From Deinococcus humi (lineage in GTDB: Bacteria; Deinococcota; Deinococci; Deinococcales; Deinococcaceae), in NCBI RefSeq assembly GCF_014201875.1, contig NZ_JACHFL010000008.1:62001-126000 (forward strand): DNA of 64,000 nucleotides. The letters run 5' to 3'. A program made the translations under genes and the position numbers. The notes beneath the pieces were generated by a model. That model was not told the origin of the DNA. It worked only from the letters and a program-made list of their open reading frames with translations, and made no database searches. Positions 26,693-38,735 of this stretch are shown piece by piece; the first letter of the stretch is position 1; each line of letters opens with the position of its first letter.

Positions 26693-27205
26693 TCAGAATT
26701 GCAGGGCGTACTTCACGCCATCGTTGCCGGTACACTCGCCGATCCCATGCTCAGCTTCATCTACAGTTAGGGTACACGTCAAGGTCAGCGTGGGGGCACT
26801 TGCGGTGCGAGCGATCAAGTTACCGCTACGGACCGTGGCGGTGCCGGGCCGGGGCGTGTCTAGACGCGTGCCCAAGGCAACTGCGCCGTTTTCACCGATA
26901 GCTGCGCTACCACCCACAGACAGACTCAGACCCAGTCCTGCGGGCAGAAGGCTCGCCGCACTCCCACTCAGGATGGCGGTGCGTCCGCTGTAGGTCTGAC
27001 CGCCGATCCGGATGGTGGCATTGTCCGCCGCAAAGGGATTGCCCAGACGCGGTTGCAGGGTGCCCCGCACGAAACTGACCGTCCCCTCCTGTCCGGTCAC
27101 GCTGTTGACGATGCGGCCCATCTGCGGGCCAGTCATGGTGGGGGCACAGGAGGCCAGAACGCCCGCAAGGGTCACGCCCAGCAGCACCGGGATCGGTTTC
27201 ATCAT
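26693..27205 (-). CDS. Small lipoprotein (170 aa)
   Basis: A lipoprotein signal (MMKPIPVLLGVTLAGVLASCAP, Cys about residue 20) leads into a beta-rich mature domain with GTLQPRLGNPFAADNATIRIGGQTYSGRTAILSG and a Gly/Ser-rich stretch, ending with a Cys pair (LTCTLTVD...GECTGNDG). No family is recognised; the pattern resembles other Deinococcus-type exported proteins. It stands alone between the sdh terminator and the ABM gene. Confidence 0.7.
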   Translation of the reverse strand: MMKPIPVLLGVTLAGVLASCAPTMTGPQMGRIVNSVTGQEGTVSFVRGTLQPRLGNPFAADNATIRIGGQTYSGRTAILSGSAASLLPAGLGLSLSVGGSAAIGENGAVALGTRLDTPRPGTATVRSGNLIARTASAPTLTLTCTLTVDEAEHGIGECTGNDGVKYALQF

Positions 27206-27261
27206 GCCCTCAGTGTAGGAGGCGGGCCTGACGGGGCCATGAGCGACGGGACGGGGACTGC

Positions 27262-27573
<312 letters not shown>

Positions 27574-27600
27574 GGGAAAACCTCCAGCGGGCCAGCCCGC

Positions 27601-28172
27601 TCAGACGGGCAGGGCGTCGGCAAAGTCGTGGACAAACTGCAACTGATCCGACGTTTCGATGGCGTGCGGGCTGCGGGTCTTACGAACCAGTGTGACCGCC
27701 TCGTCCGCCCCCATGCCGCCCTGCACCAGCAGGCAGGCGGCGGCCAGCCCGGCCCGGCCCAGCCCACCCCGGCAGTGCACCACCACACCGCGCCCGTCGA
27801 GCAGATCGGTCATCAGTTCATCGACGAAGGCGGCGAAATCCGCGCGCCTGGCGGGGGCGTGCTGATCGGGAATGGCGAAGGCCTTGACCTCCAGATTGTT
27901 CAGCTCGGCGGCGGCGTGGTAGCCGTCCATACCCAGCATGTCGAACTCGAAATCCTCGATCAGCGGGGCGAGAACGTTCGTGCCGCTCGCCGCCAGGGTC
28001 TGCATGTCCCCGTACACGTCACGGTCATGCGTGACCCCTGCCTGCATGACGCTGCGCCCCTTCTTGCCCGGAGCGAAGGTCAGGCCCAGCCGTCCGGGCC
28101 ACAGGCCGGTGGGAATCCAGTCCACACGAATCGGGTCATCGGGGAGTGCGTTGCCGGTATGGGAAGAATCGC

Positions 28173-28176
<4 letters not shown>
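27601..28176 (-). CDS. Dual-specificity/tyrosine phosphatase, CDKN3-like
   Basis: A 191-residue phosphatase. The P-loop is [12 protein letters not shown] (Cys135, Arg141), with general acid Asp104 in IPDQHAP and the substrate loop [11 protein letters not shown]. The N-terminal third ([24 protein letters not shown]) matches the bacterial CDKN3-like family. It overlaps hemB by ATGA and precedes the ABM gene, so it is translated with hemB. The phosphorylated target is unknown; a link to heme synthesis is only contextual. Confidence 0.85.
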
Positions 28177-29234
<1,058 letters not shown>

Positions 29235-29312
29235 GGCGTCAGGCTAACGCGGACGCGTTTCCGAAATTGGAAGGTGAGAAGGGACTCCCCAGGTTTCTGC
29301 GACAATGCCCCC

Positions 29313-30311
29313 ATGTCCGCGCCCATCGTCTACCGCCCCTTTCTGAACGGCGTGTACACGGTCTCGGCGGGGCTCTTCCGGCTGGGAACCTCGCCGAAGG
29401 GTCAACCTCTCCCCTGGCGCGAGGACGGCGCGGCGGAGACGCACACCTTCGCGCTCGATGACGATTACGAACGCTTCATGGTCAGCAAGTGGGCGGCGCA
29501 CCGCCGAGCTTTGCACGAGTACGCAGGTGAGGCGAATCTGTCGCCCAAACTTCGGCAGGCTGCCCTCGAGTTCACCGCCGGCGGGCTGGCCGCCGACAGT
29601 GGCGGGGCGATGACCTGGGACGGGCAGCTCTTCCGCAACGCATTGCTGGGCTGGGAGGCGCGACTGGAACCGTGCTGGGGTGGACTGGCAGATCTTCGCC
29701 GTTTCGATGCGCCACTGGCCGGACTGCGCTCGGATCTCGAACCAACAGGCGCGTTCGATTTTCTGGCCCTGAACGCTCAGGAAGACCTGGCGATCATCGC
29801 CCAGGATCATCAGGGCGGGCGCGACTGGCTGGCGGCCACGCACGTGCTGTCGCCGGAGCGCTGGGACCCCCGCGACAAACTGGGGCGGGATTTCGTGGCG
29901 GTCCATTCCCCCGTTGCCGGATCCGGCCCCATGAACACCACCGCGCCACGGCTGGTAGACGCGGTGATCGGGCGCGGGCCGTTCGTGCGTTTCGCCTGGG
30001 GCGTCACCGGGGATGACCGGCTGGACCACCATCCCGCCGTGCTGGACGCGAAGGAGGCAGCCGGTTTCAGTCCCAACACCGCCTTTGTGCGGGTGGAGCG
30101 CCAGACGCTGACCGGCTTTCCGGCGGCGCATGGGGCGCTGTTTACCATTCGGCCTTACGTGTATCCACTGGAAGTGGCCGTTGGGACGCCGGAGCAGGCC
30201 CGCGCCCTGGCGGCGGCACTCCGGACCATGACGCAGGAGCAGCAGATTTACAAGGGTTTGCGAGGTGTTCTGCCGGACCTCCTCATCTGGCTGGAAGAAC
30301 GCGGACTCTAG
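29313..30311 (+). CDS. Heme-dependent oxidative N-demethylase family protein (DUF3445)
   Basis: A 332-residue protein matching DUF3445/HODM (PF11927), whose characterised members use heme to demethylate amines such as dimethylamine. Visible features are the start YRPFLNGVYTVSAGLFRL, the central IIAQDHQGGRDWLAATHVLSPERWDPRDKLG with candidate heme ligands, FAWGVTGDDRLDHHP and RVERQTLTGFPA. The ATG at 29313 lies 78 bases from the hemB start on the other strand, so the two may share regulation. Confidence 0.85.
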   Translation: MSAPIVYRPFLNGVYTVSAGLFRLGTSPKGQPLPWREDGAAETHTFALDDDYERFMVSKWAAHRRALHEYAGEANLSPKLRQAALEFTAGGLAADSGGAMTWDGQLFRNALLGWEARLEPCWGGLADLRRFDAPLAGLRSDLEPTGAFDFLALNAQEDLAIIAQDHQGGRDWLAATHVLSPERWDPRDKLGRDFVAVHSPVAGSGPMNTTAPRLVDAVIGRGPFVRFAWGVTGDDRLDHHPAVLDAKEAAGFSPNTAFVRVERQTLTGFPAAHGALFTIRPYVYPLEVAVGTPEQARALAAALRTMTQEQQIYKGLRGVLPDLLIWLEERGL

Positions 30312-30312
30312 A

Positions 30313-30780
30313 GTGCGGGACGTGAACGTGCGCGCCCTCCTGCTGACACCCCTGCTGGCGGTTTTCCTCGCCGGGTGCGATCTGCCCGCTGCGGGGCAGG
30401 AGACGGCGCAGCCGCAGACCACCGCCCAGACCACCCAAACACAGCCTCAGTCGAGCCCGCCCGCCTCCAACCGTGATCCACAGAGCGGCCTGCGCTGGAT
30501 CAACGTCGGCGAACTGCCCCGCGAGGGCGCCCAGCTGCTGCAAACCATTGCCCAGGGCGGGAAATTCCGCTACAGCAAGGACGGCGTGACCTTCGGCAAC
30601 CGCGAGCGCATCCTGCCCCGGCAGCCGGGCGGCTATTACCGTGAGTACACCGTGCCCACCCCCGGCGAGGGGGACCGTGGTGCTCGGCGGATCGTGTGCG
30701 GAGGCCAGCCCGTCACCAGCACCGCCGAGTGCTACTACACCGCCGACCATTACGCCAGCTTCAGGAGGATCCGTCCGTGA
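30313..30780 (+). CDS. Secreted barnase-like ribonuclease, lipoprotein
   Basis: A 155-residue product starting at GTG 30313 (GTG at 30322 or 30328 are alternatives). It has a lipoprotein signal (LLTPLLAVFLAGC, Cys22), a Gln/Thr-rich linker, and a microbial ribonuclease domain: GLRWINVGELPREG, YSKDGVTFGNRERILP, then Glu111 (YREYTV), Arg125/126 (GARRIV) and His146 (DHYASF), matching the barnase catalytic triad. It is followed in GTGA overlap by a barstar-family gene. It would cleave RNA outside or at the cell surface. Confidence 0.9.
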   Translation: MRDVNVRALLLTPLLAVFLAGCDLPAAGQETAQPQTTAQTTQTQPQSSPPASNRDPQSGLRWINVGELPREGAQLLQTIAQGGKFRYSKDGVTFGNRERILPRQPGGYYREYTVPTPGEGDRGARRIVCGGQPVTSTAECYYTADHYASFRRIRP

Positions 30781-31175
30781 CGCAAGTGTTTGACCAGCCC
30801 CCTGAGGGCATTCAGAAAGCCCCTCACGAGCCGCGTATGCTGGCTGCCGGTTATCAGGTGGCCCTGCGCGAGGTGGGCTTTTCGGACGTGCATGACAAGG
30901 AGTCGCTGATGATGGCCATGCTGCGCGGCCTGGCCCTGACCGACAATTTCGGGCACAACTGGGACGCGCTGTACGACGTGCTGACCGATCCGGAAGCGCG
31001 CCAGGCCAAATTGGGGCTGCTGCTGCGCGACTTTGAGTATTTCTGCCAGCGGCATCCCCAGCTGAGCGCGGAGCTGGAACGGGTGATGCTTGACGCTCAG
31101 CGCGACGCTGCCAAGCATGGCCGTCAGCTGTGGCTGCTCTCGGAAGAACTGGAGAGTGATCCAGGGAACTGGTGA
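30777..31175 (+). CDS. Barstar-family ribonuclease inhibitor
   Basis: A 132-residue cytoplasmic protein starting at GTG 30777 with AGGAGG nine bases before it. The barstar signature is clear (DKESLMMAMLRGLALTDNFGHNWDALYDVLTD, with the acidic binding helix NWDALYDVL). The first 45 residues are an extension relative to Bacillus barstar. The overlap with the ribonuclease gene gives coupled synthesis, so it should neutralise the enzyme before export. Confidence 0.9.
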   Translation: MTQVFDQPPEGIQKAPHEPRMLAAGYQVALREVGFSDVHDKESLMMAMLRGLALTDNFGHNWDALYDVLTDPEARQAKLGLLLRDFEYFCQRHPQLSAELERVMLDAQRDAAKHGRQLWLLSEELESDPGNW

Positions 31176-31202
31176 CCCAGCCAGAACAATTGGGCGAATA
31201 GA

Positions 31203-31228
31203 GGCGGGGGCACCTCCCCCGCTTTCTG
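31203..31228 (+). terminator. Terminator after barstar
   Basis: A 7-bp G/C stem (GCGGGGG / CCCCCGC, 31204-31210 and 31216-31222) followed by TTTCT lies 28 bases after the barstar stop. Confidence 0.75.
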
Positions 31229-31352
31229 CTGCCGCCTTTGTCCCTGCCCACCCCGGCCTGACATGTCAGCGACGCGGTCCCGTGATTGGCCCAACCCTCA
31301 CGAGTCCTTAAGGTCGGATGGGTGGCTCTCCTCATTTCGCAAAGCCCGTGAC

Positions 31353-31365
31353 GGTTCAATGAACC
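31353..31365. promoter_or_regulatory. Short palindrome upstream of msrP
   Basis: GGTTC AAT GAACC is a 5-bp dyad about 70 bases before msrP, followed by a possible -10 (TATAGC, 31384-31389). No regulator is linked. Confidence 0.3.
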
Positions 31366-31434
31366 GATCACGCGCAGACTGCGTATAGCTAAGAGGCAGG
31401 ACCCATTCATTTCGCCCTTACAGGAGGCTCAGGC

Positions 31435-32427
31435 ATGAGCGACAAACCCGAAAGCAACGACACCGATCCACAGGATCCCCGCATCCTGATTCCCGGCAGC
31501 GAAATCAACCCCCGGCGTGAGTTTCTGCGCAGCGCCGCGTTATTTACAGGTACGGTGGCCGCGCTGGGCGGCGGCCTGGAAATTCTGACGCGCCGTCCCG
31601 GTGCGGGCAGCGCCGAGGCCCAGGGCACCGATTTTGTCCGCCCCGCCCGCCTGCTGGGGCCCTATGACACGAAGGAAGCGGTGACGCCATATCAGCAGGC
31701 CACGACCTACAACAACTTCTACGAACTGGGCACCGATAAGGCCGATCCGGCGCGCAACGCGGGCAGCCTCAAGCCGCGCCCCTGGACGGTCAAGATTGAC
31801 GGCGAGGTGAAAAAGCCCCAGACGGTGGACATCGACACCTTACAGTCGTGGTTCCCGCTGGAAGACCGGATCTACCGGATGCGCTGTGTGGAAGGCTGGA
31901 GCATGGTGATGCCGTGGCTGGGCTTCCCGCTGGCCGGGTTAATTCGCCGGCTGGAGCCGACGAGCAAAGCCAAATACGTGCAGTTCACGGCGCTGCTGGA
32001 TCCCAAGCAGTTGCCGGGGCAGCGCAGCAATGTGCTGGACTGGCCTTACGTGGAAGGGCTGAGGCTGGACGAGGCGCTGCATCCGCTGACCATTATGGCC
32101 GTCGGCCTGCACGGCAAGGTGCTGCCCGGCCAGAACGGCGCGCCGCTGCGGCTGGTGGTGCCGTGGAAGTACGGCTTCAAGAGCATCAAGAGCATCGTGA
32201 AGATCACCCTGACTGAAAAACAGCCGCAGACGACCTGGATGAGCGCCGCGCCCAGCGAGTACGGCTTCTACGCCAACGTCAATCCTGCCGTGCCACATCC
32301 GCGCTGGAGTCAGGCCACTGAGCGTCGCATTGGTGAACTGGGCCGCCGCAAGACCCTGCCGTTCAACGGTTACGCCGACGAGGTGGCGGGGCTGTACAAG
32401 GGCATGGATCTCAGGAAGAACTTCTAA
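31435..32427 (+). CDS. msrP: Periplasmic methionine sulfoxide reductase MsrP
   Basis: A 330-residue molybdopterin enzyme (YedY) that reduces methionine sulfoxide in exported proteins. The Tat signal is at residues 27-45 ([11 protein letters not shown]); the molybdenum ligand is Cys151 in [20 protein letters not shown]; the C-terminal half carries the usual [26 protein letters not shown] strong AGGAGG precedes the ATG. Its membrane partner msrQ follows after two bases. Confidence 0.95.
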   Translation: MSDKPESNDTDPQDPRILIPGSEINPRREFLRSAALFTGTVAALGGGLEILTRRPGAGSAEAQGTDFVRPARLLGPYDTKEAVTPYQQATTYNNFYELGTDKADPARNAGSLKPRPWTVKIDGEVKKPQTVDIDTLQSWFPLEDRIYRMRCVEGWSMVMPWLGFPLAGLIRRLEPTSKAKYVQFTALLDPKQLPGQRSNVLDWPYVEGLRLDEALHPLTIMAVGLHGKVLPGQNGAPLRLVVPWKYGFKSIKSIVKITLTEKQPQTTWMSAAPSEYGFYANVNPAVPHPRWSQATERRIGELGRRKTLPFNGYADEVAGLYKGMDLRKNF

Positions 32428-32429
32428 GC

Positions 32430-33110
32430 ATGAGCACCGGAGACGCGCGTCCGGGAACGCCCGTGGCGAAGACAACACCAGCCAACCGTTCATACAGACC
32501 GCGCCGCAAGGCGGCCTCGACAGGCTGGCTGGTACCCGCCATCACCGTCGGCGGCCTACTCCCGGTGGCGGTGTTGATCTGGGACGCGTTCACCGAGGCG
32601 CTGGGCGCGAATCCCATTCAACGGGCCACCCTTCAGACCGGGCTGCTGACCCTGACGCTGCTGGTCGCGTCCCTGGCCTGCACGCCGCTGCGGCTGCTGA
32701 CTGGCTGGACGTGGCCCGCGCGTATCCGCAAGGCACTGGGGCTGCTGGCCTTCGGGTACGCCGTGCTGCACTTCCTGATCTACCTGTTCGATCACGGCTT
32801 CAGCCTGAGCGTGATGTTTGAGGACGTGCTTAAACGTCCGTTCGTGACGGTGGGATTCACATCGCTGCTGCTTCTGCTGCCCCTGGCCCTGACGAGCGGC
32901 AAGAACGCGGTCAGGAAGCTGGGCTTTCAGACGTGGACGCGGCTGCATCAGCTGGTGTATCTGGCCGTCGCATTGGGGGCGCTGCATTACTACTGGGGCG
33001 TCAAGAAAGACCACGTGCCGCCGCTGATCTACGTCGGGGTGATTGCCGCCCTGTTTGCCCTCCGGTTTGTCAGGCGCAGGCCGCCGAGAAAGAAGGTCAG
33101 CCCGCTCTGA
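32430..33110 (+). CDS. msrQ: Heme-binding membrane subunit MsrQ
   Basis: A 226-residue membrane protein (YedZ family) that feeds electrons from the quinol pool to MsrP. Five to six membrane segments are visible after a basic N-terminus; candidate heme His are in LAFGYAVLHFLIYL and RLHQLVYLAVALGALHYYWGVK. It ends with a basic tail (RRRPPRKK). The position directly after msrP is as in most genomes. Confidence 0.92.
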   Translation: MSTGDARPGTPVAKTTPANRSYRPRRKAASTGWLVPAITVGGLLPVAVLIWDAFTEALGANPIQRATLQTGLLTLTLLVASLACTPLRLLTGWTWPARIRKALGLLAFGYAVLHFLIYLFDHGFSLSVMFEDVLKRPFVTVGFTSLLLLLPLALTSGKNAVRKLGFQTWTRLHQLVYLAVALGALHYYWGVKKDHVPPLIYVGVIAALFALRFVRRRPPRKKVSPL

Positions 33111-33182
33111 GCCCCTGTTTCAATGCGCCGCCCCCTTCCATATCAGAGGGAGTGGCGCGGTTTTTAGCGTGTGGCAGCAGGC

Positions 33183-33221
33183 CTGACATTCCGCTGACGT
33201 GCCAGTGACCCTGGCCTGACA
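33183..33221 (+). promoter_or_regulatory. Pho box: four 11-bp direct repeats before pstS
   Basis: Units starting at 33183, 33194, 33205 and 33216 (CTGACATT, CTGACGTG, GTGACCCT, CTGACATT) are spaced exactly 11 bases. PhoB-type boxes are tandem CTGTCAT-like repeats on an 11-bp period, so this is a strong candidate site for the phosphate response regulator. It lies just before pstS. Confidence 0.78.
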
Positions 33222-33243
33222 TTCAGCCCCCAGACTTCCAGGC

Positions 33244-34266
<1,023 letters not shown>

Positions 34267-34295
34267 GCACGGTGTCCAGTCCTGGACGGCCCTGG

Positions 34296-34332
34296 AGAGA
34301 CTCCGGGGCCGTTTTCCTTTGGCTCTTGGGGG
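34296..34332 (+). terminator. Strong terminator/attenuator after pstS
   Basis: A 12-bp stem with a 3-base loop (ACGGCCCTGGAG / CTCCGGGGCCGT, 34296-34322, one G-T pair) followed by TTTTCCTTTT lies between pstS and pstC. Confidence 0.85.
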
Positions 34333-34396
34333 ATGGAACGTGCATCCGGCGCCCCACCGGCGACGCACACCACAGCCCCATGTCTGTGCAGGATGC

Positions 34397-34413
34397 CTGA
34401 CACCACCCTGACA
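34397..34413 (+). promoter_or_regulatory. Two-unit Pho-box-like repeat before pstC
   Basis: CTGACAC occurs at 34397 and 34408, exactly 11 bases apart, about 50 bases before pstC. It looks like a shorter version of the pstS box and would allow pstCAB its own phosphate-controlled promoter after the pstS terminator. Confidence 0.55.
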
Positions 34414-34459
34414 CCCTTGCAATCAACTGTCAGACGTATGCCCGCCAGGGAGAGAAACC

Positions 34460-35470
34460 ATGAGTGAACCCGCCCGTCGTCTGCCCACCCGCTCCGGCAT
34501 GTCCAGCGGTAGCGACCGCGTCTTTCAGTCCCTGATCCTGATCCTGGCCAGCGTGATCGTGCTGGTGTTCGTGGTCAGCCTGTATCTGCTGGGCAAGGAC
34601 AGCTGGCCCGCGCTGCAACGCTTTGGGACAGAGTTCTTTACCACACGCACCTGGAATCCGGTCAACGGCACCTTCGGGGCTGCGGCGATGATCATCGGCA
34701 CACTGGTGACCAGTTTCGTGGCGCTGGTCATCAGCGTTCCCCTGGCGATTGCCAGCGCACTGTTCGTGGCCGAGTACGCCCCCCGCTGGCTGGCCAATCC
34801 GGTGGGCTATCTGATCGAGCTGCTGGCCGCCATTCCCAGCGTGGTCTACGGCCTGTGGGCACTGTTCGTGATCGCGCCGGTGCTGGCGCGGTGGCAGATC
34901 ACCTTCTTCAACCCCGAATACCCGGAACGGCTGGCGCTGTACACCAAATGCGCGGGCATCTGGGCCAATGACCAGACCACGCTCCAGTGCTTTTTTGTGC
35001 CGTCGTCCGGGGCGGGACGCGGACTGGCGCTGGCGATCATCATCCTGACCGTCATGATCCTGCCGTACACGGCCAGCGTGGCGAGGGATGTGATCCGCTT
35101 GGTCCCCGCCGATCAGCGCGAGGCGATGTACGCGCTGGGCGCGACCAAGTGGGAAGTCATCTCGCGGGCCATCCTGCCCTATGCCCGCGCCGGCATCATG
35201 GGCGGCGTGATTCTGGCCCTGGGCCGGGCACTGGGCGAGACACTGGCGGTGGCGATGGTGATCGGTGACAGTCAGGACATTATTAAAAGCCTGTGGGGCA
35301 ACGCCAGCACCATGGCCTCGGTGATCGCCAACCAGTTCGGCGACGCGCAGGAAACCCTGCACCGCTCCAGCGTGGTCACCCTAGGCTTTATCCTGTTTTT
35401 CGTGAGCGTGGGGGTCAACCTGCTGGCCCGCGTGCTGATCCAGCGGCTGACGCCCAAGGGGACCCGATGA
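34460..35470 (+). CDS. pstC: Phosphate ABC transporter permease PstC
   Basis: A 336-residue inner membrane permease with six membrane segments. The family signature is visible: [25 protein letters not shown] and the ABC-contact loop [42 protein letters not shown]. With PstA it forms the phosphate channel. A GGGAGAG ribosome site precedes the ATG. It overlaps pstA by ATGA. Confidence 0.95.
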   Translation: MSEPARRLPTRSGMSSGSDRVFQSLILILASVIVLVFVVSLYLLGKDSWPALQRFGTEFFTTRTWNPVNGTFGAAAMIIGTLVTSFVALVISVPLAIASALFVAEYAPRWLANPVGYLIELLAAIPSVVYGLWALFVIAPVLARWQITFFNPEYPERLALYTKCAGIWANDQTTLQCFFVPSSGAGRGLALAIIILTVMILPYTASVARDVIRLVPADQREAMYALGATKWEVISRAILPYARAGIMGGVILALGRALGETLAVAMVIGDSQDIIKSLWGNASTMASVIANQFGDAQETLHRSSVVTLGFILFFVSVGVNLLARVLIQRLTPKGTR

Positions 35471-36333
35471 TGAGTACGGCCACATCCGCCAAGCCCCGGC
35501 CCACGCCTGGCCTCAGCCCCGCGCGAAAGGCCCAGAACGCCGTGATGGGTGGTCTGATTCTGCTGGCAACACTGCTGGTGGTTGCCCCGTTGATCCTGAT
35601 CTTCGTGTACCTGATCCGCGAGGGACTGAGCGCGGTCAACCTGAACTTCTTCACCAAGGTGCCTGCACCCGAGGGCGAGGCGGGCGGTGGTCTGCTCAAC
35701 GCCATCGTGGGCAGCCTGTACATGCTGGGGATGGCCTCGGTGTTTGGCGTGTTGATCGGCATCGCAGGTGGCATCTTTCTCGCCGAGTACCCCCGGCATC
35801 CCCTGATGCCCACCATCCGACTTGTCAGCGACGTGTTGGCGGGCATCCCGGCCATCGTGATGGGTCTGGTGGCGTACGGATTGATCGTTCTGAACTTCGG
35901 CTTCTCGGGCTTCGCCGGGGCGCTGGCGCTGGGCTTCCTGATGATTCCGATTGTTGTGCGGACCACCGAGGAAGTGCTCAAGCTCGTTCCTCAATCAGTG
36001 CGCGAAGCGGGCCTGAGTCTGGGCCTGCCACAGTGGCTGGTCACCCTACGGATCGTGCTGCCTGCCGCTGCCGGGGGCATCATCACCGGGGTCATGCTGG
36101 CGCTAGCGCGGGTGGCGGGAGAGGCGGCCCCGTTGCTGTTCACGGCCTTCGGCAACCCCAACGTCAATCTGGATCCCAGCAAACCCATGAGCGCCCTGCC
36201 GCTGGAAATCTACCGGGGAGCTACCAGCGCCTACGACGAGAATCAGCGAATGGCCAAGGCCGGGGCACTGCTGCTGATCGTGCTGATCTTTGCCACGAGT
36301 CTGCTGGCGCGCAGATTCAGCCGTAAGGTCTGA
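35467..36333 (+). CDS. pstA: Phosphate ABC transporter permease PstA
   Basis: A 288-residue permease starting at 35467 in overlap with pstC. It has six membrane segments, the pattern [20 protein letters not shown] and the ABC-contact loop [51 protein letters not shown]. It pairs with PstC. Confidence 0.95.
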   Translation: MMSTATSAKPRPTPGLSPARKAQNAVMGGLILLATLLVVAPLILIFVYLIREGLSAVNLNFFTKVPAPEGEAGGGLLNAIVGSLYMLGMASVFGVLIGIAGGIFLAEYPRHPLMPTIRLVSDVLAGIPAIVMGLVAYGLIVLNFGFSGFAGALALGFLMIPIVVRTTEEVLKLVPQSVREAGLSLGLPQWLVTLRIVLPAAAGGIITGVMLALARVAGEAAPLLFTAFGNPNVNLDPSKPMSALPLEIYRGATSAYDENQRMAKAGALLLIVLIFATSLLARRFSRKV

Positions 36334-36378
36334 CCGTTCAAACGCGCAGCAGTCTCTCCCACAACCCTTACTTTTCAG

Positions 36379-36415
36379 GCGGTCTGACGGTTTGAGCTGC
36401 GGACCATCAGACCGC
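36379..36415 (+). other. Inverted repeat between pstA and pstB
   Basis: GCGGTCTGA (36379-36387) and TCAGACCGC (36407-36415) are perfect 9-bp arms around a 19-base loop, directly before the pstB ribosome site. There is no T-run after it, so an RNA processing/stability hairpin or a protein site is more likely than a terminator. Confidence 0.5.
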
Positions 36416-36430
36416 TCCGAAGGAGCCACC

Positions 36431-37189
36431 ATGAACCCCATCCTCAGCGCGAAAAACGTCAACATTTTCTACGGCGACAAGCAGGCCGTGCAAAACGTGA
36501 ATCTGGACGTGCAACCAGGCACCGTCAATGCCCTGATCGGTCCCAGCGGCTGCGGCAAGACCACCTTTCTGCGGGCCATCAACCGCATGCATGACCTGAC
36601 GCCAGGCGCGCGGGTTAGCGGACAGATTCTGCTGGACGGGCAGGACATCTATGCGGCAGGGATTGATCCCGTCGCCATGCGCCGCCGCGTGGGCATGGTG
36701 TTCCAGAAACCCAACCCCTTTCCCACCATGAGCGTCTTCGACAATGTGGTGTCTGGTCTGAAACTGGCTGGCATGAGGAACAAGGATCAGTTGATGGCCG
36801 TCGCCGAACGCAGCCTGAAGGGCGCGGCGCTGTGGGAGGAGGTCAGGGAGCGCCTGAACACCCCGGCCACCGGCCTGTCGGGTGGGCAGCAGCAGCGGCT
36901 GTGTATTGCCCGCGCGCTGGCCGTTGACCCCGAGATCCTGTTGATGGACGAGCCGACGAGCGCGCTTGATCCCTCCAGCACGGCCAAGATTGAGGAACTG
37001 ATGACCGAGCTGAAGAAGGTCACCACCATCGTCATCGTGACCCACAACATGCACCAGGCCGCGCGGGTCAGCGACACCACCTCGTTCTTCTTGGTGGGCG
37101 ATCTGGTGGAACACGGCCCCACCGAGCAGGTCTTCCAGTCCCCCCGCGACGAGCGCACCGAAGCATATGTAACTGGGCGCTTTGGCTGA
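36431..37189 (+). CDS. pstB: Phosphate ABC transporter ATPase PstB
   Basis: A 252-residue ABC ATPase. Walker A is GPSGCGKTT (about residues 38-46), the signature [43 protein letters not shown], and the His-switch [17 protein letters not shown]. It energises the PstCA channel. I chose the ATG at 36431, with GAAGGAG upstream. Confidence 0.96.
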   Translation: MNPILSAKNVNIFYGDKQAVQNVNLDVQPGTVNALIGPSGCGKTTFLRAINRMHDLTPGARVSGQILLDGQDIYAAGIDPVAMRRRVGMVFQKPNPFPTMSVFDNVVSGLKLAGMRNKDQLMAVAERSLKGAALWEEVRERLNTPATGLSGGQQQRLCIARALAVDPEILLMDEPTSALDPSSTAKIEELMTELKKVTTIVIVTHNMHQAARVSDTTSFFLVGDLVEHGPTEQVFQSPRDERTEAYVTGRFG

Positions 37190-37267
37190 GCGCCACGTGG
37201 CCGCAGCGTGAAGATCGTGCCGCGCTCTCCTGACCCCGACATCACAGGGGAACGCGATACTGGATGG

Positions 37268-37963
37268 GTGAGCACACCGGTTCAACGCAACCCGGTTCAA
37301 TCCGGCGGTTCCGCCAGCGTGGCGCAGATCACAGCCCGCTTTTTGCGGATGCTGAGCATTGCGCTGGAGCAACTGGAGGCAGTCCGCCAGGCCGATGTCC
37401 GCGCCGAGTTCGCCGGACTGACCGCCCGCGCCGGGTTACTGGAGCAGGAAACCAACGAACTGGAGCGCGAGATCGAGGACGCCTGCCTGGCCGCCTTTGC
37501 CGCGCCGCTGAGCGAGGACGAGCTGGCCTTTCATCTGGTGGTTTTCCGCAGCCTGACCAATCTGGAGCGGGTGGGGGACTACGCTCTGAAGCTGGCACGC
37601 GATCTTGAACACTTCGCCCCGCGTGCCCGTAGCGCCACCCTGCAGGACGTGCTCCCGCTGGTGCGGCTGCTCTCGGAGATGCTGGAGCGACTGGTCTACG
37701 CCTTTGCCGAGCGCGACGTGGCGGCGGCCCGCGAGGTGATGCGGCTGGATTACGAACAGGTCGACGCCCTGTACGAGCAGATGCAGCGTGCCAGCCTGAC
37801 GCGGTTGCTGGAGCGCCCCGAGGACACCGAGGTGGCGCTGACCGCCGGGCAGATCGCGCGCAACCTGGAACGGTTGGGCGACCATCTGGTCAACGTGGCC
37901 GAGCGGCTCGAAGCACTGGTGCTGGGCCGGGTCGCGAGCTACCAACCGACACATCCGTTCTAA
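37268..37963 (+). CDS. phoU: Phosphate signalling protein PhoU
   Basis: A helical protein of the PhoU family with two three-helix bundles: FLRMLSIALEQLEAV..., LVVFRSLTNLERVGDYALKLARDL in the first and GQIARNLERLGDHLVNVAERLEALVLG in the second; the E-x-x-R-x-x-D metal-binding motifs (ERVGDYA, ERLGDHL) are present. It links PstB activity to the phosphate two-component system. The start is uncertain: GTG at 37268 (chosen) or GTG at 37208. Confidence 0.9.
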   Translation: MSTPVQRNPVQSGGSASVAQITARFLRMLSIALEQLEAVRQADVRAEFAGLTARAGLLEQETNELEREIEDACLAAFAAPLSEDELAFHLVVFRSLTNLERVGDYALKLARDLEHFAPRARSATLQDVLPLVRLLSEMLERLVYAFAERDVAAAREVMRLDYEQVDALYEQMQRASLTRLLERPEDTEVALTAGQIARNLERLGDHLVNVAERLEALVLGRVASYQPTHPF

Positions 37964-38321
37964 CCTGGATCGGAAACGGTGATCGATACTGTCTTGTCTA
38001 CCCAGCAGGGGCACAGGACGATGAAGGGGCGCCCATTCAGGAGGGTGTCAGGCACTTTGGCCTCCCCCTGATCGGAGCGGCCTCAAGCATCGGGACCAGG
38101 AGACGCTGCCAGATTTCTTCCCACGTCCCGGCAATCACCTGAGTTCTCAGAACGTGAGCGTGGCCCAGCGTTCAGGCGAACTGTCGCGCCTGATCTGCAG
38201 AGCCACCAGAACCGGCGACACTGGAATGAGCCCTCTCAGACGCACCTGACCTTGGCAGGTTGGGGCGCGGCTGTCGCAACCCGCAGCTCTAGATAAGGTC
38301 AGCTCTGAGCAGTGACCGTCA
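37964..38321. other. Gene-free stretch between phoU and acylphosphatase
   Basis: No convincing gene, repeat or hairpin was seen in these 358 bases between two convergent genes. Open frames here are short and lack ribosome sites. Confidence 0.5.
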
Positions 38322-38585
38322 CTAGTAAATGTGGAAGTCCCGCAGGCCAGTCTCCTCACTCATCTGGGTCTGCACGTCGCGAACACGGGCGTGGGGCGGG
38401 CCGCGCCTGAGCCAGTGCAACAGCCGTTCCAGATCGACCTCATGACCCTCGGCGACGACTTCCACGCGGCCGTCAATCAGGTTCTCGGCATAACCTTGTA
38501 AGTTCAAATCTCGGGCATATCTCTGGACGTACAGGCGGTAGCCGACCCCCTGAACATCGCCGATCACCAGGGCAGTCAGACGCAT
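38322..38585 (-). CDS. acyP: Acylphosphatase
   Basis: An 87-residue enzyme that hydrolyses acyl phosphates. I chose the ATG at 38585 ([17 protein letters not shown]). The catalytic Arg17 lies in [16 protein letters not shown] and Asn35 in [13 protein letters not shown]; the C-terminus ends in a hydrophobic strand (LRDFHIY). The length is typical. It is convergent with phoU and divergent from the tamB-like gene. Confidence 0.9.
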   Translation of the reverse strand: MRLTALVIGDVQGVGYRLYVQRYARDLNLQGYAENLIDGRVEVVAEGHEVDLERLLHWLRRGPPHARVRDVQTQMSEETGLRDFHIY

Positions 38586-38735
38586 GGGCACCAGGGTAAC
38601 GCGCGCAGCGAACACAGAGGGTGGAAATCTGACGGTCCGGTGAGGTACCGGGCTGCCAACTCACGCGTCGCCCTCTAGAATACGATCAATGCGCGCGGTT
38701 CTGAGAAAATGTGAGAAAAAGAGGAAGGGGCGCGC

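Noticed and set aside
34430..35362. Long His/Gln-rich frame on the minus strand
   Set aside because: It is the antisense shadow of pstC, produced by high G+C; its composition is typical of such shadows.
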